Shown here: positions 35,258 to 46,938 of the stretch, in pieces
How positions within the stretch are numbered: the stretch's first letter is position 1
Layout: every line of letters begins with the position of its first letter
From: Chloranthus sessilifolius
Lineage: Eukaryota; Streptophyta; Magnoliopsida; Chloranthales; Chloranthaceae
Assembly (NCBI GenBank): GCA_021018995.1
Contig: CM037598.1
Span: forward strand, 72,496,671 to 72,560,670
DNA length: 64,000 bases
Direction: 5' to 3'
Made by a program: the position numbers and the translations under genes
The notes under the pieces: generated by a model
The model's database searches: none
What the model saw: the letters and a program-made list of their open reading frames with translations, nothing else
What the model was told of the DNA's origin: nothing

Positions 35258-36180
35258 AGATTTAGCTAACCAATATTAGTAAAAAATAAAGAGTCAAGTA
35301 TCAGGCCATATAGGCCCATATCAGCTTCCTTCGGCTCATTTCGTCGACCCATAGGATCAAATATGAGGTCAAAAGAGTCAAACTTTCGGTCATATCAGCT
35401 GATATATAGATATGGACTATACATAATACCAAATATGTCCTTCATGAAATTTTTCCTTAGATAAATTATTAATTGGAAATTTTGTAAAATTTCCTCCGAT
35501 TAAACCCTCTTTGCTAATTTCCTCTAAATTTTTCTTCATATCACAAACCCAATACATAAAACTTTTTTATCTAAATATCCCAATTTGGCCTTAACCTTAA
35601 AGATCTAACTTAATATAGAAAACATCCCTATCATTTTTTATTTCCATTCCACTAACCAAATCTGCATCGCTGATTTTGTGTTTTTTTTTTTCTAGGTTTG
35701 TGTAGCAATTTTGGTAACAAAATTGAAGGTTTCACCACTGACACCGTTGACTGCCGGTAATCCAATAATAGAGGTCAATTTTTGTCCAAATCTTTTACAC
35801 ATTAAATCTTAAGATAATGATTCAAATATCATATGGTCATATGTTGATTACACGTGTCACACATCCCACAGTGATCGTGATCATGGCATACCATGGTGCA
35901 CTGTGATCACTGGAATCAACATCTAAATATGTGAGCTATTATCTTAATATCTAATATATGCAAGATTAAAACGAAAGAGTACCTCTATTATCTGATTCAA
36001 GGCAGCCAACGGTGTGAGCAATGGAACCATTAGTTGTGCCCCAAGAATCTTTGGTTGCCAAAATCGCGACCCTTTGTGTTTCCAATGAAGATTGGCTAGG
36101 TAAATTCTGTGTATGAGTGCCTTTATTTACAACTGAAGATTCGTTCTTTCCAAAATGAGTATCACATGCTTAAATCATTG
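35258..36180. other. A/T-rich intergenic DNA, nothing recognised
   Basis: No coding frame, RNA gene or element edge is apparent. Confidence 0.4.
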
Positions 36181-36440
36181 ACTGCTTTGAATACGATGAT
36201 GGATATTTTTACCCCATCTACCGCACAATGAATCTTGAGATCACATGCCTATGATCAAATGGTTAGATTGTGATTTCACGTGACATACATGTCAAAAAAT
36301 AATCCAAGAACCACATTTTATATGTATGCCCGTGATCATATTCAATTTTTGGGATGTGTGACACGATGAATCAAAATCTAACCATATGATGGTAGGCCCA
36401 TGATCTCAAGATCCATTATGTGTAGGATTGGGGTGATACA
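36181..36440. mobile_element. Fold-back MITE, copy A
   Basis: CACAATGAATCTTGAGATCA near 36225 faces TGATCTCAAGATCCATTATG near 36400, forming long inverted arms. Related copies occur at about 36760-37050 and 46608-46938. Confidence 0.6.
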
Positions 36441-36759
36441 CAAAAGAGCAGGGAGGTAGCTGCTATAGTAGGTAAGTCCTACTTTGTAGGGAGTTTGTAA
36501 GGGAGAGGGGCTCTTCTAAAGAAAGTATATCTGGCTCTGACAGGGACTGACAAAAAGCTATGCCAAAGGCAGCCTTAAAGATTTCAACAAGGTACGATGT
36601 CAAATTCTTGATATTGCATCAACGATGGTAGCCTTCGGCTTCCTCTGCTTAGGCTTTTTTTGTCGGTTGCACTGCGTAACCTATAAAAAAATAGGGAGGG
36701 GTTATTCACACCCATTTTTATAGAGAAGAGAACACGCTTTTTCACGGGAAAAAATTGTT

Positions 36760-37050
36760 GGCTGCTCTAATCAGACGATGGAGTCGTTTTTCATCGCAAT
36801 CTTCTACACAATAAATCTTGATCAGATCATGTCACACCTATCAGACTCTCAGATCTTGATTCCACATAGCACAATCCCCAAAGGTGACTATGATCCTGGG
36901 TGTACCTATCAAATGGTCACCTTTGAGGATGTGTGCCAAATGGAATCAACATTTGACCGTTTGAAAGGTGCACCATGATCTCAAGATCTTTTTCGTGGAA
37001 GATTGGGAATAGAAACGATTTCGATCATTTGATTCAACACAGTCAACATT
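36760..37050. mobile_element. Fold-back MITE, copy B
   Basis: The arms include CACAATAAATCTTGATCAGATCA near 36808 and ATGATCTCAAGATC near 36973. The outer parts match copies A and C (CAGACGATGGAGTCG on one side, GATTTCGATCATTTGATTC on the other). An open frame of 66 codons inside is an accident of the arms. Confidence 0.5.
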
Positions 37051-37452
37051 TCTTTATGGCAGTCAACATTTTTTTTATGTGCCAATTTTTTTTTTGTGGA
37101 AGTCACCATTTGCTTGTTCCATTAGTTCTCCCACGTAGGGAGATAGCTAGGAGAAAGGGACCTGCTAAAGCAGTTTACATAGATTTATCAAAGAGAAAGG
37201 GCACTTACTAAAGCAGGTAAACCCTGCTATGACAGGAGCTAATAGAAAGCTAGGCCAAACACAGCCTAAGTTTAGGGTGCTTGTTATTCTTCCTTGATGT
37301 GGATAGTTCTTAAGGCTTTTCTGATCTGTTTGATAACTAGCTATCATATTGGGTTAGGCTTTAACAACATATGCGATCTGCAAATTATTTTGCAAGGGAT
37401 TTCTCGCATTAGTCGCATATCCTTTGCATTTTATGTCGACCTATATGTACCC
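37051..37452. other. Non-coding DNA with MITE-like end
   Basis: The segment 37150-37270 resembles 36470-36580 (AAGCAGG...AAAGCTAGGCCAAACACAGCC), so both may be ends of an old miniature element. Nothing else was seen. Confidence 0.35.
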
Positions 37453-37794
37453 TATTGCATCTTCGACGGAGTGGGTGCGTCTATTATCTTTAAGACAGTG
37501 TAATGAACTACGTGCCTTAGAGTCATTATCAATACTAAAATTTCTATCAACAATTTAAAGATAATAGTTCATTCTAATGGCTCAGAGCATAAAGTTCACG
37601 AATTAAGTCTTATTAAATTTGACCGATTTGACGAGTCAAATTTCAAAAGATGACAGTAAAAGGTGAAATTTATTTTGTGACAATTCAAGAATCCTTATGT
37701 CCTCATTACACCATGTCCACTAATTTTTGTAGCGGGAACAACGGAAAGTATGACTAGTGGAGGATTGAATGCTCCACTCAAATAGCTGAAAAAT

Positions 37795-38020
37795 GATCTA
37801 GATTGTCAGGACTACATTCTCAATGTATTATGCGATAGATTGTTCAACACTTTCTATAAGTACACTATCTTTAAAGATTTATGAGATTCATTAGAGAATA
37901 AGTATCTAATTGAGGATATAGGTACAAAGGCTTTTCTAGAATCTAATATTTTGATAATGATTGGAGATAAATTAATTCTTGAATAAGTTTAAGAATTACA
38001 GTTTATCATCACTAATATAG
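37795..38020 (+). pseudogene. Copia Gag remnant
   Basis: With stops ignored, the plus strand reads a copia-type Gag stretch: DCQDYILNVLCDRLFNTFYK followed by SLENKYLIEDIGTKAF. In the family this is the capsid region, often annotated as UBN2 or DUF4219-linked. Several stops are present. Confidence 0.65.
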
Positions 38021-38039
38021 AAATCTTATGTATTTAATG

Positions 38040-38385
38040 AAGCATACTAGACCCAATATATTATATATATAGTAGGGGTATTGAGTAGACTAGCAACCCA
38101 GGGTTGGAATATTGGGAAGTTATTCGTAAGGCATTAAGATGCTTGAAAGGAATTATACATTATAGTTTATAATATAGGGGCAAATCTGAACTCTTAGAGG
38201 GGTTTACTGATGCTACTTGATTTTCTGACTCCTCTTATTCAAAATTCACAAGCGGATGAATTTTTACTTTGATAGGAGCAGTATCGTAGGGGTCTAGAAA
38301 ACAAACATATCTTTCTGATTCAAGTATGAAATCAGAGTATATAGCATTGTTTGCGGGAGGAAAAGAAGCAGAGTGACTTCAAAAC
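38040..38385 (+). pseudogene. Copia RT end and RNase H remnant
   Basis: Reading through stops, the plus strand gives VGVLSRLATQG, then ALRCLKGIIHYSL, then a degraded RNase H start (GFTDAT, SDSSYSKFTSG) and SSMKSEYIALFAGGKEAE. These are the classic order and spacing of the copia RT/RNase H junction. At least four stops. Confidence 0.78.
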
Positions 38386-39004
38386 TTACAAAAATACTAC
38401 CCAAAGATACAGTGTTGAAAACATCGAGGGGATGGGCCTAAGACCGATATCTTTAAAGGCACAATAGTTGAACCTCAACTTAGTAGAGTTGGAGATCCCA
38501 AATCCTATGTTCAACGAGATAAGAAACTATTCTGTGATTCTTGAAAGTGCACAAAAGCATGTTACTTATTGGTCATCCCTATGGTATTAAAGTTTGTGCA
38601 CAGCTCTTGTAACGTGGGAGGATGAGTTTAACTCTTCATGATTTTGTAGGCATTCATTTGTTGAGGTTAATAAGTAGTTACAAGAGCACCCATGATAGAT
38701 TCACCTATATGAGTATGAAAGTGAAGCCGCTTCAACAGAGATTCGATTCTCTCTCTGAGATACTCATGAAATCAGAATTTTAGCGCATGGCTGTAAAGCG
38801 CAAACCTTATGTCACTAATGATTTAGATCATAGTAAGTGTATATGTAATTCCGGTTTATTAGACATGTTTTAAGTTCAAAGCTATAAGCTACTTAAAGTC
38901 CTTACAAACTTTGAGTTGTATATACTAGTTAAAGGTTTAAGCCGATCGGTACCTCTGATGATGTTTAGTATGGTCGCTCTAATAAACAATTTTTTTATTT
39001 TGAA

Positions 39005-39017
39005 ACAAGTGGGGGAA
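39005..39017 (+). promoter_or_regulatory. Polypurine tract of the deleted copia element
   Basis: AACAAGTGGGGGAA directly precedes the right LTR start TGTTTTATA at 39018, as in many plant copia elements. Confidence 0.8.
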
Positions 39018-39623
39018 TGTTTTATATATTAATATAGTAATATATACTTTGTGTTTCAAAATTAAGGTTATATTATCATTAATAATTCAATGACAAACTT
39101 ATAAAATAATTCAATGCCAAACTTGTAAATATTTTCTCTCCACAAAGTATCTTTTCAAATTTTTGTTTTATCTTTTTACCATTAGTTGAAAAGAGACAAG
39201 TCTGGCATCTCTTCACTTTTTTCACCGTAAATATGAAAAGACACAAAGCTCTTCACAGTGAAAAGATACAATCTTTCAAGATTTTTTCTATAAATAAAGA
39301 TCAAATCTCTTCACGGTGAAAAGATACAATCTTTCAAGATTTTCTCTATAAATAGAGATCAGATTCCGATTAAAAGATATACAACAGAAATAATATCTCT
39401 TTTTCTTTCTTATTATAAGAATCTTTTGTGTATCACACAGATTTTTTCTCTAGAAAGTACAATCTATAAAAGAATATACTGTCTGTTGTATTCTGAATGC
39501 AGATTCGCTAGAAACCCTATTGCATCTTTGTTTATCCGACGTAGTGGGAGCGTCAATTTTCTTTAAGACAATATGGTGAACTACGTGCCTCGAAGCCATT
39601 ATCAATACCAATTTTTTTCAACA
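39018..39623 (+). repeat. Right LTR of the deleted copia element
   Basis: A 606-bp LTR with ends TGTTT...CAACA. It holds a likely TATA box (CTATAAATAGAGATC near 39345) and a direct repeat of TCTTCACGGTGAAAAGATAC near 39250 and 39310. The last 100 bases match the left LTR remnant. Confidence 0.75.
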
Positions 39624-40636
39624 TATAAAAGAGTCCATTTTTAGTTTACGGGGCATTTAGATAAAAAAAAGTTTTATATATTAAGATTTTTTAAATTTAA
39701 GAGGCTTTATAAAAGATTATTTGAAAGGATGAAATTTTAGAAATTTTCCTATTATTATTATATTTTTAAAATATGTGGCATATTGTGCTAAAAAATGTCT
39801 CTATCACAAATCTTTAATTGCGAAAAACCGTAGTAATTTTTAAATCGCATGCCTCATTAGTTATTTGTGATATTAGAGGGAAGTTTTTCTTTTTTGGGAG
39901 TTTGTAATCAAACAAGTAGTTGAAGAACGCGGATCTATATTGGAGGGGGAAAAATTAATATGTATGTCGTATGGGCCACTATACTGAAGAGTCCAAAAAT
40001 ATTCTCTTTGTAAAGATAGATTAGATGTATCAACAGTGATCTGCCTATTTTAAACAAGTGACCGAAGACCGTCATTTAAACATAAACGATCATACACCGT
40101 TTGTTGACTTAAAATCTTGGAAATCCATACCATTAAAGTAATATGTCATCAATTGAAAGGCTATCGATTCAAAAATCACATTTTTTGAGAGATTTGAACA
40201 TCCGATCTGTGCACTCTAATATCAAAAGTTATTCTAATTTTGATGGCTGATATTGAAGATCGCAGATCGGATGAATTTATATTCACTTATAAATATGATC
40301 TTTTAGCTGGGACATAAACGCCAGATTGGATTGCCACTTGAGCAATATAAATTGGCCGTAGATGTTTGCAACATAACACAATAATAAATCAAACTTCAAA
40401 GTGGCATTTTAATGGTGTAGGAAACATTTAAACACCATCTGGCGTTTAATGGGGCAGATATTTCCTTTATATCAGTAACATGGCACTTTGTTTTCTTCTC
40501 TTAATCCATAGCAACCATGGATCAAAATTTAAATCTTAATTTGTCACCAGTAAAATTTTGATTTTGGTCTGCTCCCTTCCAAATCTTCAAAGTGGTCTAA
40601 AATTTACCAAAATTTTGATCCTTGATATATATATAT
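39624..40636. other. A/T-rich intergenic DNA
   Basis: No gene or element edges recognised. Confidence 0.4.
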
Positions 40637-40910
40637 GACAGCGGTTAGTTGCCCCAATAGGGTGCATTGAATCCACATGGAGTTTCATGTGCCACCCAAA
40701 ATATTGCTTTGGTGCCATATGGAACATTAGTCAATGTTTGACTTTTGACTTAAATAATTTTTTTTTCTTAAAATTTTTATACATAATTACTCTAAACAAT
40801 GTATCAGAGCTAAAAATAGTATCAATATAGTGTTTTGGATGCCAGGTGAAGCTCCATGTGTACCATAGCGCATGTTTATCGTTCACCAATAGGCACCCAA
40901 CCCATTTTCA
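40637..40910. mobile_element. MITE embedded in a (TA)n tract, copy 1
   Basis: It is bounded by (TA) runs on both sides (to 40636 and from 40911). The inner ends TTGCCCCAATAGGGTGC and CACCAATAGGCACCC are roughly inverted. It carries the CCACATGGAG...TGTGCCACCC type motif near the left end, as in copies at 42469 and about 43165. Confidence 0.6.
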
Positions 40911-42388
40911 TATATATATATATATAGCCGATCTTGAAATTTTGGGGGCCCAAGGAGAGTTTCTAAAATTGAGCCACTCATTCATATCAATCTGAAAAAA
41001 AAAAAAAATTCGTCCTAATTTTTTTTTAACAAATAAAACAATACTTAATTATCCTAGATTATAAATATTTGTACGTTTTATTATTTATAATATCACTAAC
41101 ACATATTAACGAAAGTATATGTTAAAGGAAAATGTAATATAAAAAGAGAAAAAATAAGCAATAGAACATACCAAACGGATCAAGTAACCCAACAAATAGT
41201 TTTTTAACATTTTTTAATACTGTAACGGTCATTGAATCTTTTAGTGCCATCTTTTAGTACTTTTAACAGTTTCAAATGGTTCCATGAATAGTTTCATAGA
41301 ATAGCTCTCGTCGAGTCGATCCCTGCACTTCAAGCGTATATGGAAAATTATAAATGAATGGACACATTTGTTGAAGATAAAGTGCATGCGGCTGATGTGG
41401 CACGACGTGACTGACTGCAATGACCTGCATTATAAGTTAAGGGACCGCTACACTTCAAGTGTAGCATCCGATCACTACACTAGTGCCGATATCACATGCC
41501 AAGTGGCATGTGATCCCAATACAAAACCGATTTAAAACCATTAGCCATGTGACGAGATCCTAAAAAAATAAATCAAGTTTACAAATCCTTTAATTTTACA
41601 AATATTTAGCCCTTCAAATACGTGGTCAAAGTTTGGAATCCACCACATTAACCTAGTACATTAATTTTTTTCCAACTTCGATCACATTTTGGACGGTGGG
41701 TATAATGCATTTTTTATTTTCTCTTTTCGGAGATGGGTTCGATCGACCTTGTGCATGTTACCTCGGCATCCGATCTTTAAATTAAGTGCTAGGTGGCACC
41801 CAAATTTGATACTATTCGCTAATTAAGTGTTCCACATGGGTAGCATTTTAGCACTACCCACAAACTAGTTGGGCGCTGTATAGCACCAAACTCGAAGATC
41901 AGGTGACATAACTTGAACAAGATTGATCAGATACCACCTAAAAAATTTGGGCATGATCATATGCTTATCACTGTTAAAAATGCGGTCAAAGTTGGAAAAA
42001 ATCAATGCATGTTATAGGTGGGTGTTACCTTATGTTTGACCCATTATTTGAAAGGCAAAAGAGTCATAGACAAAAAAAAATTCACCAATCCCGTGTCCGT
42101 GCTACCTCGTGGGTACCATCCCTTTTCCATATACATAGGGAAAACGGGTAAATGGGTTGGAGTGCATGAATGAACTCCTGCACTTGAATCCTATTCTGGT
42201 GCATTGATCTTTTTTTCCCTCTACCATATTTTGGATGGTAGATATACCTTAGATAATGTCCAAATTTTTTGGGTGGCCTCTAACGTCCTCAGGCAAGTTG
42301 TTGTGATACCTGATCCCTTGTATAAGGACTATGTGGACCCCACCTAATTCAAATGCATGGATCCACCATGTATTCCAACCCATAGCCC
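40911..42388. other. Cluster of degraded miniature elements, no gene
   Basis: The stretch is full of phrases such as ATGTGGCACC, GGTCAAAGTTGGAAAAAATC and ACCATATTTTGGATGGT that recur elsewhere in the window. Individual borders could not be fixed. No coding frame with motifs. Confidence 0.4.
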
Positions 42389-42392
42389 AAGG

Positions 42393-42468
<76 letters not shown>
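42389..42468. repeat. (CT)n then (TA)n microsatellite
   Basis: A pure dinucleotide tract. Frames across it code for Ser-Leu and Tyr-Ile repeats and are not genes. Confidence 0.95.
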
Positions 42469-42471
<3 letters not shown>

Positions 42472-42847
42472 AGCCAGTTAAGTCTCCAATGGAGGACGGT
42501 GATCATCCTTCAAAATACACATGGAGCTCCACGTGGCACCCAAAACACTGTTTGGGTGCCACGTGGAGCACAGGTGGATGGTATAGATCAATATTAAAAT
42601 AAAAATTTTCGATAAAAACTTTTTAAACTCACAAGTAAAAGTTTGACGGGTTTTATTGGTCCACATTTCACGGTTCAAAAAACACACGATGGAGATGAGT
42701 TTTCAATTATTATTTTTTTCAACGATGCTCTAAGCAATGCACCCGAGCTCCATGTGGCATCAAAACAATATTTTGGATGCCACGTGGAGCTCCAAGTGAA
42801 ATTTTGGAGGACGGTGATTGTCCTCCGATGGAGGATGGACACCTTTT

Positions 42848-42850
<3 letters not shown>
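42469..42850. mobile_element. MITE embedded in a (TA)n tract, copy 2
   Basis: It lies between (TA) runs at 42433-42468 and 42851-42907. Near each end is a nested pair of CATGGAGCTCCACGTGGCAC and TGCCACGTGGAGC, giving local hairpins. The outer ends share CCAATGGAGGACGGTGAT and GACGGTGATTGTCCTCCGATGG. Confidence 0.72.
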
Positions 42851-42909
<59 letters not shown>

Positions 42910-43164
42910 TGAGTTAGAGAATCCACTGGGCACTACATAAGGCCAACGTGGCCCAGTGAGAGTAGTGGCTTGACCCATGATCCACACTGACTCGTCTGAG
43001 ACTCATAAAAAAACAAATGCAAATATGGGACCTAAAAAAGGTTGAACCCACAGCCTGTTCAATAAAGAAACAGTAATTACTTAACTAACAAAACCACTAG
43101 CTTGGTTTAATGCTTTTGTACATTGAAAATTAAATTACCCAATTAGCCCATAAATTAAATTCGG

Positions 43165-43496
43165 GGGCCATACCATGTGAAGTACCATGTGGCACCCATA
43201 ACATTATTTTGGTGCACCAAGTGGAGCAAGGTTTATATCATCTTTCAAAAAACAAAAAAATTCAAAAACTTATCTCCACCATGCTTTTTCTGTAGCTTAA
43301 TATTCAAATCATTTAAATCAATCAATGTTTGACTTTTGCTTCGAACAATTATTTAAATTTTTTTTTTTTTTTATAGAAGTGATCTAGACAATACATTCAA
43401 GCTCCACATAACACCAATGTTTTGGGTGCCATGTTGAGCTCCAAATGAATCATTAGGGTACGCTCATGATATCCCATTGGCGTACACAATCCTTTT

Positions 43497-43498
<2 letters not shown>
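43165..43498. mobile_element. MITE next to a (TA)n tract, copy 3
   Basis: The right end (ACACAATCCTTTTCCA) matches copy 2's right end (GGACACCTTTTCCA) and is followed by (TA)n at 43499-43541. The left edge is uncertain because no TA run is found there. Confidence 0.55.
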
Positions 43499-43547
<49 letters not shown>

Positions 43548-43559
43548 CCCCCATTGACC

Positions 43560-44040
43560 TTCTTTTATATATAGAATCTTCAATGAGTGGAAATAAGACC
43601 CGACTTGCTCCGCAGTATGAGCCTCATGCAGAGTTGCACCCCAGTGATATGATAAGAAGAATAGGGGCCGCCCTCTTTTCTTCTCCGTACCAATCCTTAA
43701 TTACTACTAGATTTTTGTGTAGATGTATAGCTCAGTTGGTAGAGCATTAGGCTTTTAACCTAATGGTGGCAGGTTCAAGTCCTGCTATTCCCAACCCCAC
43801 CTTAACTCTACTATGAGTAAGGATGGGTAGTGGCATTCAAAGATCACACTTTGGTCGCGGTGAGGTAAGGAGTAGTATAGAGTGTCTCAGTCATCGAGAG
43901 TGTCTCCGTCATCAATAGGCCTCTCCTTATTCATTCTATAGGGTGGGGCTGCGGCCCAACAATCCATAGTAAAGAGTCAATCAGTTCATGCCCTCTCTCA
44001 ACGGAGAGCTCAAAGAAGAGCAAATACAAGAAGTGTCAAA
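43560..44040 (+). other. Nuclear copy of mitochondrial DNA (NUMT) around trnK
   Basis: The segment has higher GC than its surroundings and contains a mitochondrial-type trnK. From memory, its flanks read like plant mitochondrial intergenic DNA. A 60-codon open frame at 43584 running into the tRNA is not a known gene. Edges are approximate: (TA)n on the left, LINE sequence on the right. Confidence 0.6.
43721..43793 (+). tRNA. trnK: tRNA-Lys(UUU), mitochondrial type, decayed acceptor stem
   Basis: The D arm (GCTCAGTTGGTAGAGC), anticodon arm (TTAGG-CTTTTAA-CCTAA, anticodon UUU) and T arm (GCAGG-TTCAAGT-CCTGC) fold perfectly. The 5' acceptor AGATGTA and 3' TATTCCC pair at only four of seven positions, one as G-U. 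The sequence resembles plant mitochondrial trnK rather than the nuclear or plastid genes. The broken acceptor stem suggests a non-functional nuclear copy. Confidence 0.75.
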
Positions 44041-44043
44041 CCA

Positions 44044-45964
44044 TCAGACAACAGTTGAGGCTTCAAAAACCCATGCATGACAAAGATAGGGCCACCTTAT
44101 TTGCAACTTTATGAATGTGATTCGCTGAAGAATAGGAGAATTTGGATCAAGTTGAACAATCTCGTCCCAGTGGTGGGAGTATCTCCACGATTTAATGACA
44201 AGTGGATCGGTTATGAGCGACAGCTTCTGAAGAGGATGTCTCAATGTCAACGGCTTGTATATGAGAATTGAAGGCTTGAGCAAGCCCCCATTTTATGGCA
44301 GTAAGATGCAATTCCAGAGAACTGATGATGTAGAAGGCCTGTGAAATGAGGAGATGAAAGGCACTCGGTGGTATCTAGAGATAACCGCGAAACCAGATTT
44401 GTATTCTGTGATGAATACATCAGTGTTTAACTTGACCGTTGCCAGAGCAGGTAGTAGCCAAGAGTTTTGAAGGCCACCATGAGAGCACAACGTTGATAGG
44501 TCTATAAATGCATAGTTCAATTCTTCCATTTAAGAGTGCTCCCCATCAGCTTGAGGCACCATTCTAGTATAGATGTCAGAGAGAATGCTATAAAGTAAGA
44601 CTATTATGGTCATTAGCCTCCTCAAAGATTTTGGCATTTCTTTGCTTCCAAAGATGGTAAATAGTAGAAGAAAACGCAAGTTTCATAAGCTTTTCTTTAT
44701 GTGGGGACTATAAGCATTTAGCTATACAGTATTGTAGCTCACATTCCAAATCTCCAGTAAGGTCTTTAGCAAGATTTGGCCGAGAGAGGACCAATCTCCA
44801 CACCCATTTGGAGTACCCACATTTTAAAAATAAATGATCTTTGCTCTCGGATTCAGACCAACAAAGAACACAACAAAATGGGATCTGGAATCCCCATTTC
44901 AGGAGTTTTTCCAATGTAAGCAACCTACGATTGATGGCCAGCCAGGTAATGAAACTCAATCTAGGCACATTAGAGGAATGCCAGAGAAAGTCTGACCATG
45001 TCACGCTCGGATGGACTTCTCGTAGTACATTCCCTGCTGAACGTGTAGAAAATATACCATTATTAGATTAGAAGGTCTCCATACATATCTGTCAGAAAAG
45101 GGAGAAGACGGGATCGGTTGTTCATAAACCAGGTTCCAAGCATTTTCCATTCGAATCGTGGTAGCTGGAGGCAGTGCCCAATGGCCATCATAAATAATAT
45201 TTGTGTCTGAATATTCTCATCTCGTCCAGAATGAATCATAGTTTGATGGCCAAATTTGCACATGAGAGTATCTCCAATATTAAGCCATGGATCGTTCTAG
45301 AAACGGATGTTTGATCCATCACTTAGCTCAAACTGAGCGTTCCTCATTATCGTGTCTCTGATCCTCATGACACCTTTCCACGCCCAAGATGAATCTTGAG
45401 GTGGGATACAAGCCCAAATAAGACCTTCAGAATAATCTCTGTTTCATCCAAGATGTCCATAGATTATTTGAAGTAAAAAGTCTCAAAAATCCATTGCAAA
45501 GACTTGCATCATTCCATTCTTTCAGAAGCCAAATATCTAAGCCTCCTTCAAAAGGCTTGCTGAGATAAGTCAATGCAATAGGGTGTATCGATTGACCTAG
45601 TGAAGGTCCTTTCCACAAATACACTAAACATGGATTCAATGTGTTTGAGAATGGTTCTTGGAATCATAAAAGCACTTGACCCATAAATATTTTGCATAAA
45701 ATCGGCAATTCCAACCTGCCAGTGTAGGAAAGGAAATTTGATTTCCAGCTCTCCAATCTGCTATGAATTTGATCGATTAATGGCTGGCGCAATGCAGGTG
45801 TCATCCCGGAAGCAAACAAAGGGATGCCAAGGTATTTTATAGGAAGATAACTTTATGAGAAGCTGAATATTTCACAAATTTCACTATTTAAAGAGCACGA
45901 AGAGCTGAAGATAATAGAGCTCTTGGCATCATTAACCTGAAGACCGGAGTGTGCATGGAATTCA
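44044..45964 (-). pseudogene. LINE 1, downstream part: RT end, zf-RVT and RNase H
   Basis: Minus-strand order from 45964: RT thumb region (HSGLQVNDAKSSIIFSS, YLPIKYLGIPLF), then FLWKGPSLGxSIHPIA-type sequence at 45640-45427 (EWNDASL, WTSWMKQRLF). Next is a zf-RVT domain at 45004-44708 (WLAINRRLLTLEKLLKWGF, CCVLCWSESESKDHLFLKC). Last is an RNase H-like domain at about 44500-44044 (ATVKLNTDVF, WDEIVQL). This is the standard plant L1 layout. The upstream half of the same LINE lies at 47876-50195, separated by LINE 2. Frameshifts throughout. Confidence 0.82.
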
Positions 45965-46473
45965 ATTTTTTTTTTATATCGGTAACGAGAAATATATTAA
46001 AAAAACCAGTGAGGAGCTGGAACGACAAACAAAGCAACACAACAAGCAAAGAAAGCAAAAAAGCGAGCTGGCCAAAATGGGGGGAAACAGCAGCGCCCCC
46101 CCAGAAAAACCCAAAAGATCTAAACTAACTCCTTACATACAATAGTCGACACTTCGCTGCCCCCCATGTTTATCTAATATAACTAAGTGACACATCGTAT
46201 CTTTGATTAGACTTAATATGCAACCAATCGGATGCCGTTTGCGGTAAAAGACCCGCGCATTCCTTTCAAGCCAGATGTTCCATAAGACCGCATACACTCT
46301 CACCCTCCAGTAAGGTCCTTGGGGTCATTTCCACTTCAGTCCGTTCCAGGCAAGAAGAAACCCTGGCAAGTTCTCCAGGGCAGTGTTCCTAAAGTCGGTG
46401 GGTGGGTTCGGGCGGTTTGATGAATTTTCGGGCAGCACTTAGGCGGGTGCCCCAAGATCCGGGCGGTCTCGAA

Positions 46474-46474
<1 letters not shown>

Positions 46475-46540
<66 letters not shown>
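46475..46540. repeat. (TA)n microsatellite
   Basis: About 33 TA units. All frames across it are Tyr-Ile artefacts. Confidence 0.95.
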
Positions 46541-46544
<4 letters not shown>

Positions 46545-46607
46545 CACCCAAGAACACCCACATTTTTCTTGGGTACCTCTGTTTGCACCCACGTTAGAGA
46601 CACCTTG

Positions 46608-46938
46608 AAAACCATTAATTGCTTCGAATCAGATGATGGTGATCTTGTTTCAGCCTAATATTCCACACACTAGATCTTGAGATCATGGCACACTAATCAT
46701 ACGATCAGTGCTGGATTCCATGTGTCAAAGATCCCCAAAAAATGGCCCTTCAATCATATGATACACATGACGCTTAAACGTGATTGCGTAAGTTTAGGGT
46801 CATTTTCTGGGTATCTGTGACACATGGAATAAAAAACTGATGGTCTGATAGATGTACTATGATCTCAAGATCTATTGTGTGAAATATTAGGGTGAAACAC
46901 GACCTTCGTCATCTGATTTGACATCATTAATGGTCTTC
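46608..46938. mobile_element. Fold-back MITE, copy C
   Basis: The arms of about 100 bases match each other: ATTAATTGCTTCGAATCAGA...TAGATCTTGAGATCAT on the left, ATGATCTCAAGATCTA...CATCTGATTTGACATC on the right. This is the best preserved of three copies. Confidence 0.72.

Larger units (their letters stand above)
37453..39623 (+). mobile_element. Internally deleted Ty1/copia retrotransposon
   Basis: The right LTR (39018-39623) is complete. The left LTR survives only as its last 100 bases (37453-37552), recognisable by the shared phrase CCCTATTGCATCTT and the end CTATCAACA/TTTTCAACA. Between them are a gag piece and an RNase H piece with protease, integrase and most of RT deleted. A polypurine tract precedes the right LTR. 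Confidence 0.78.

Noticed and set aside
42331-42987. Several frames of 69-89 codons around (TA)n tracts
   Set aside because: All depend on dinucleotide repeats and MITE ends; no motif.
43584-43750. Possible small protein gene ahead of trnK
   Set aside because: The frame runs into the tRNA and is probably mitochondrial spacer; no homologue recalled.
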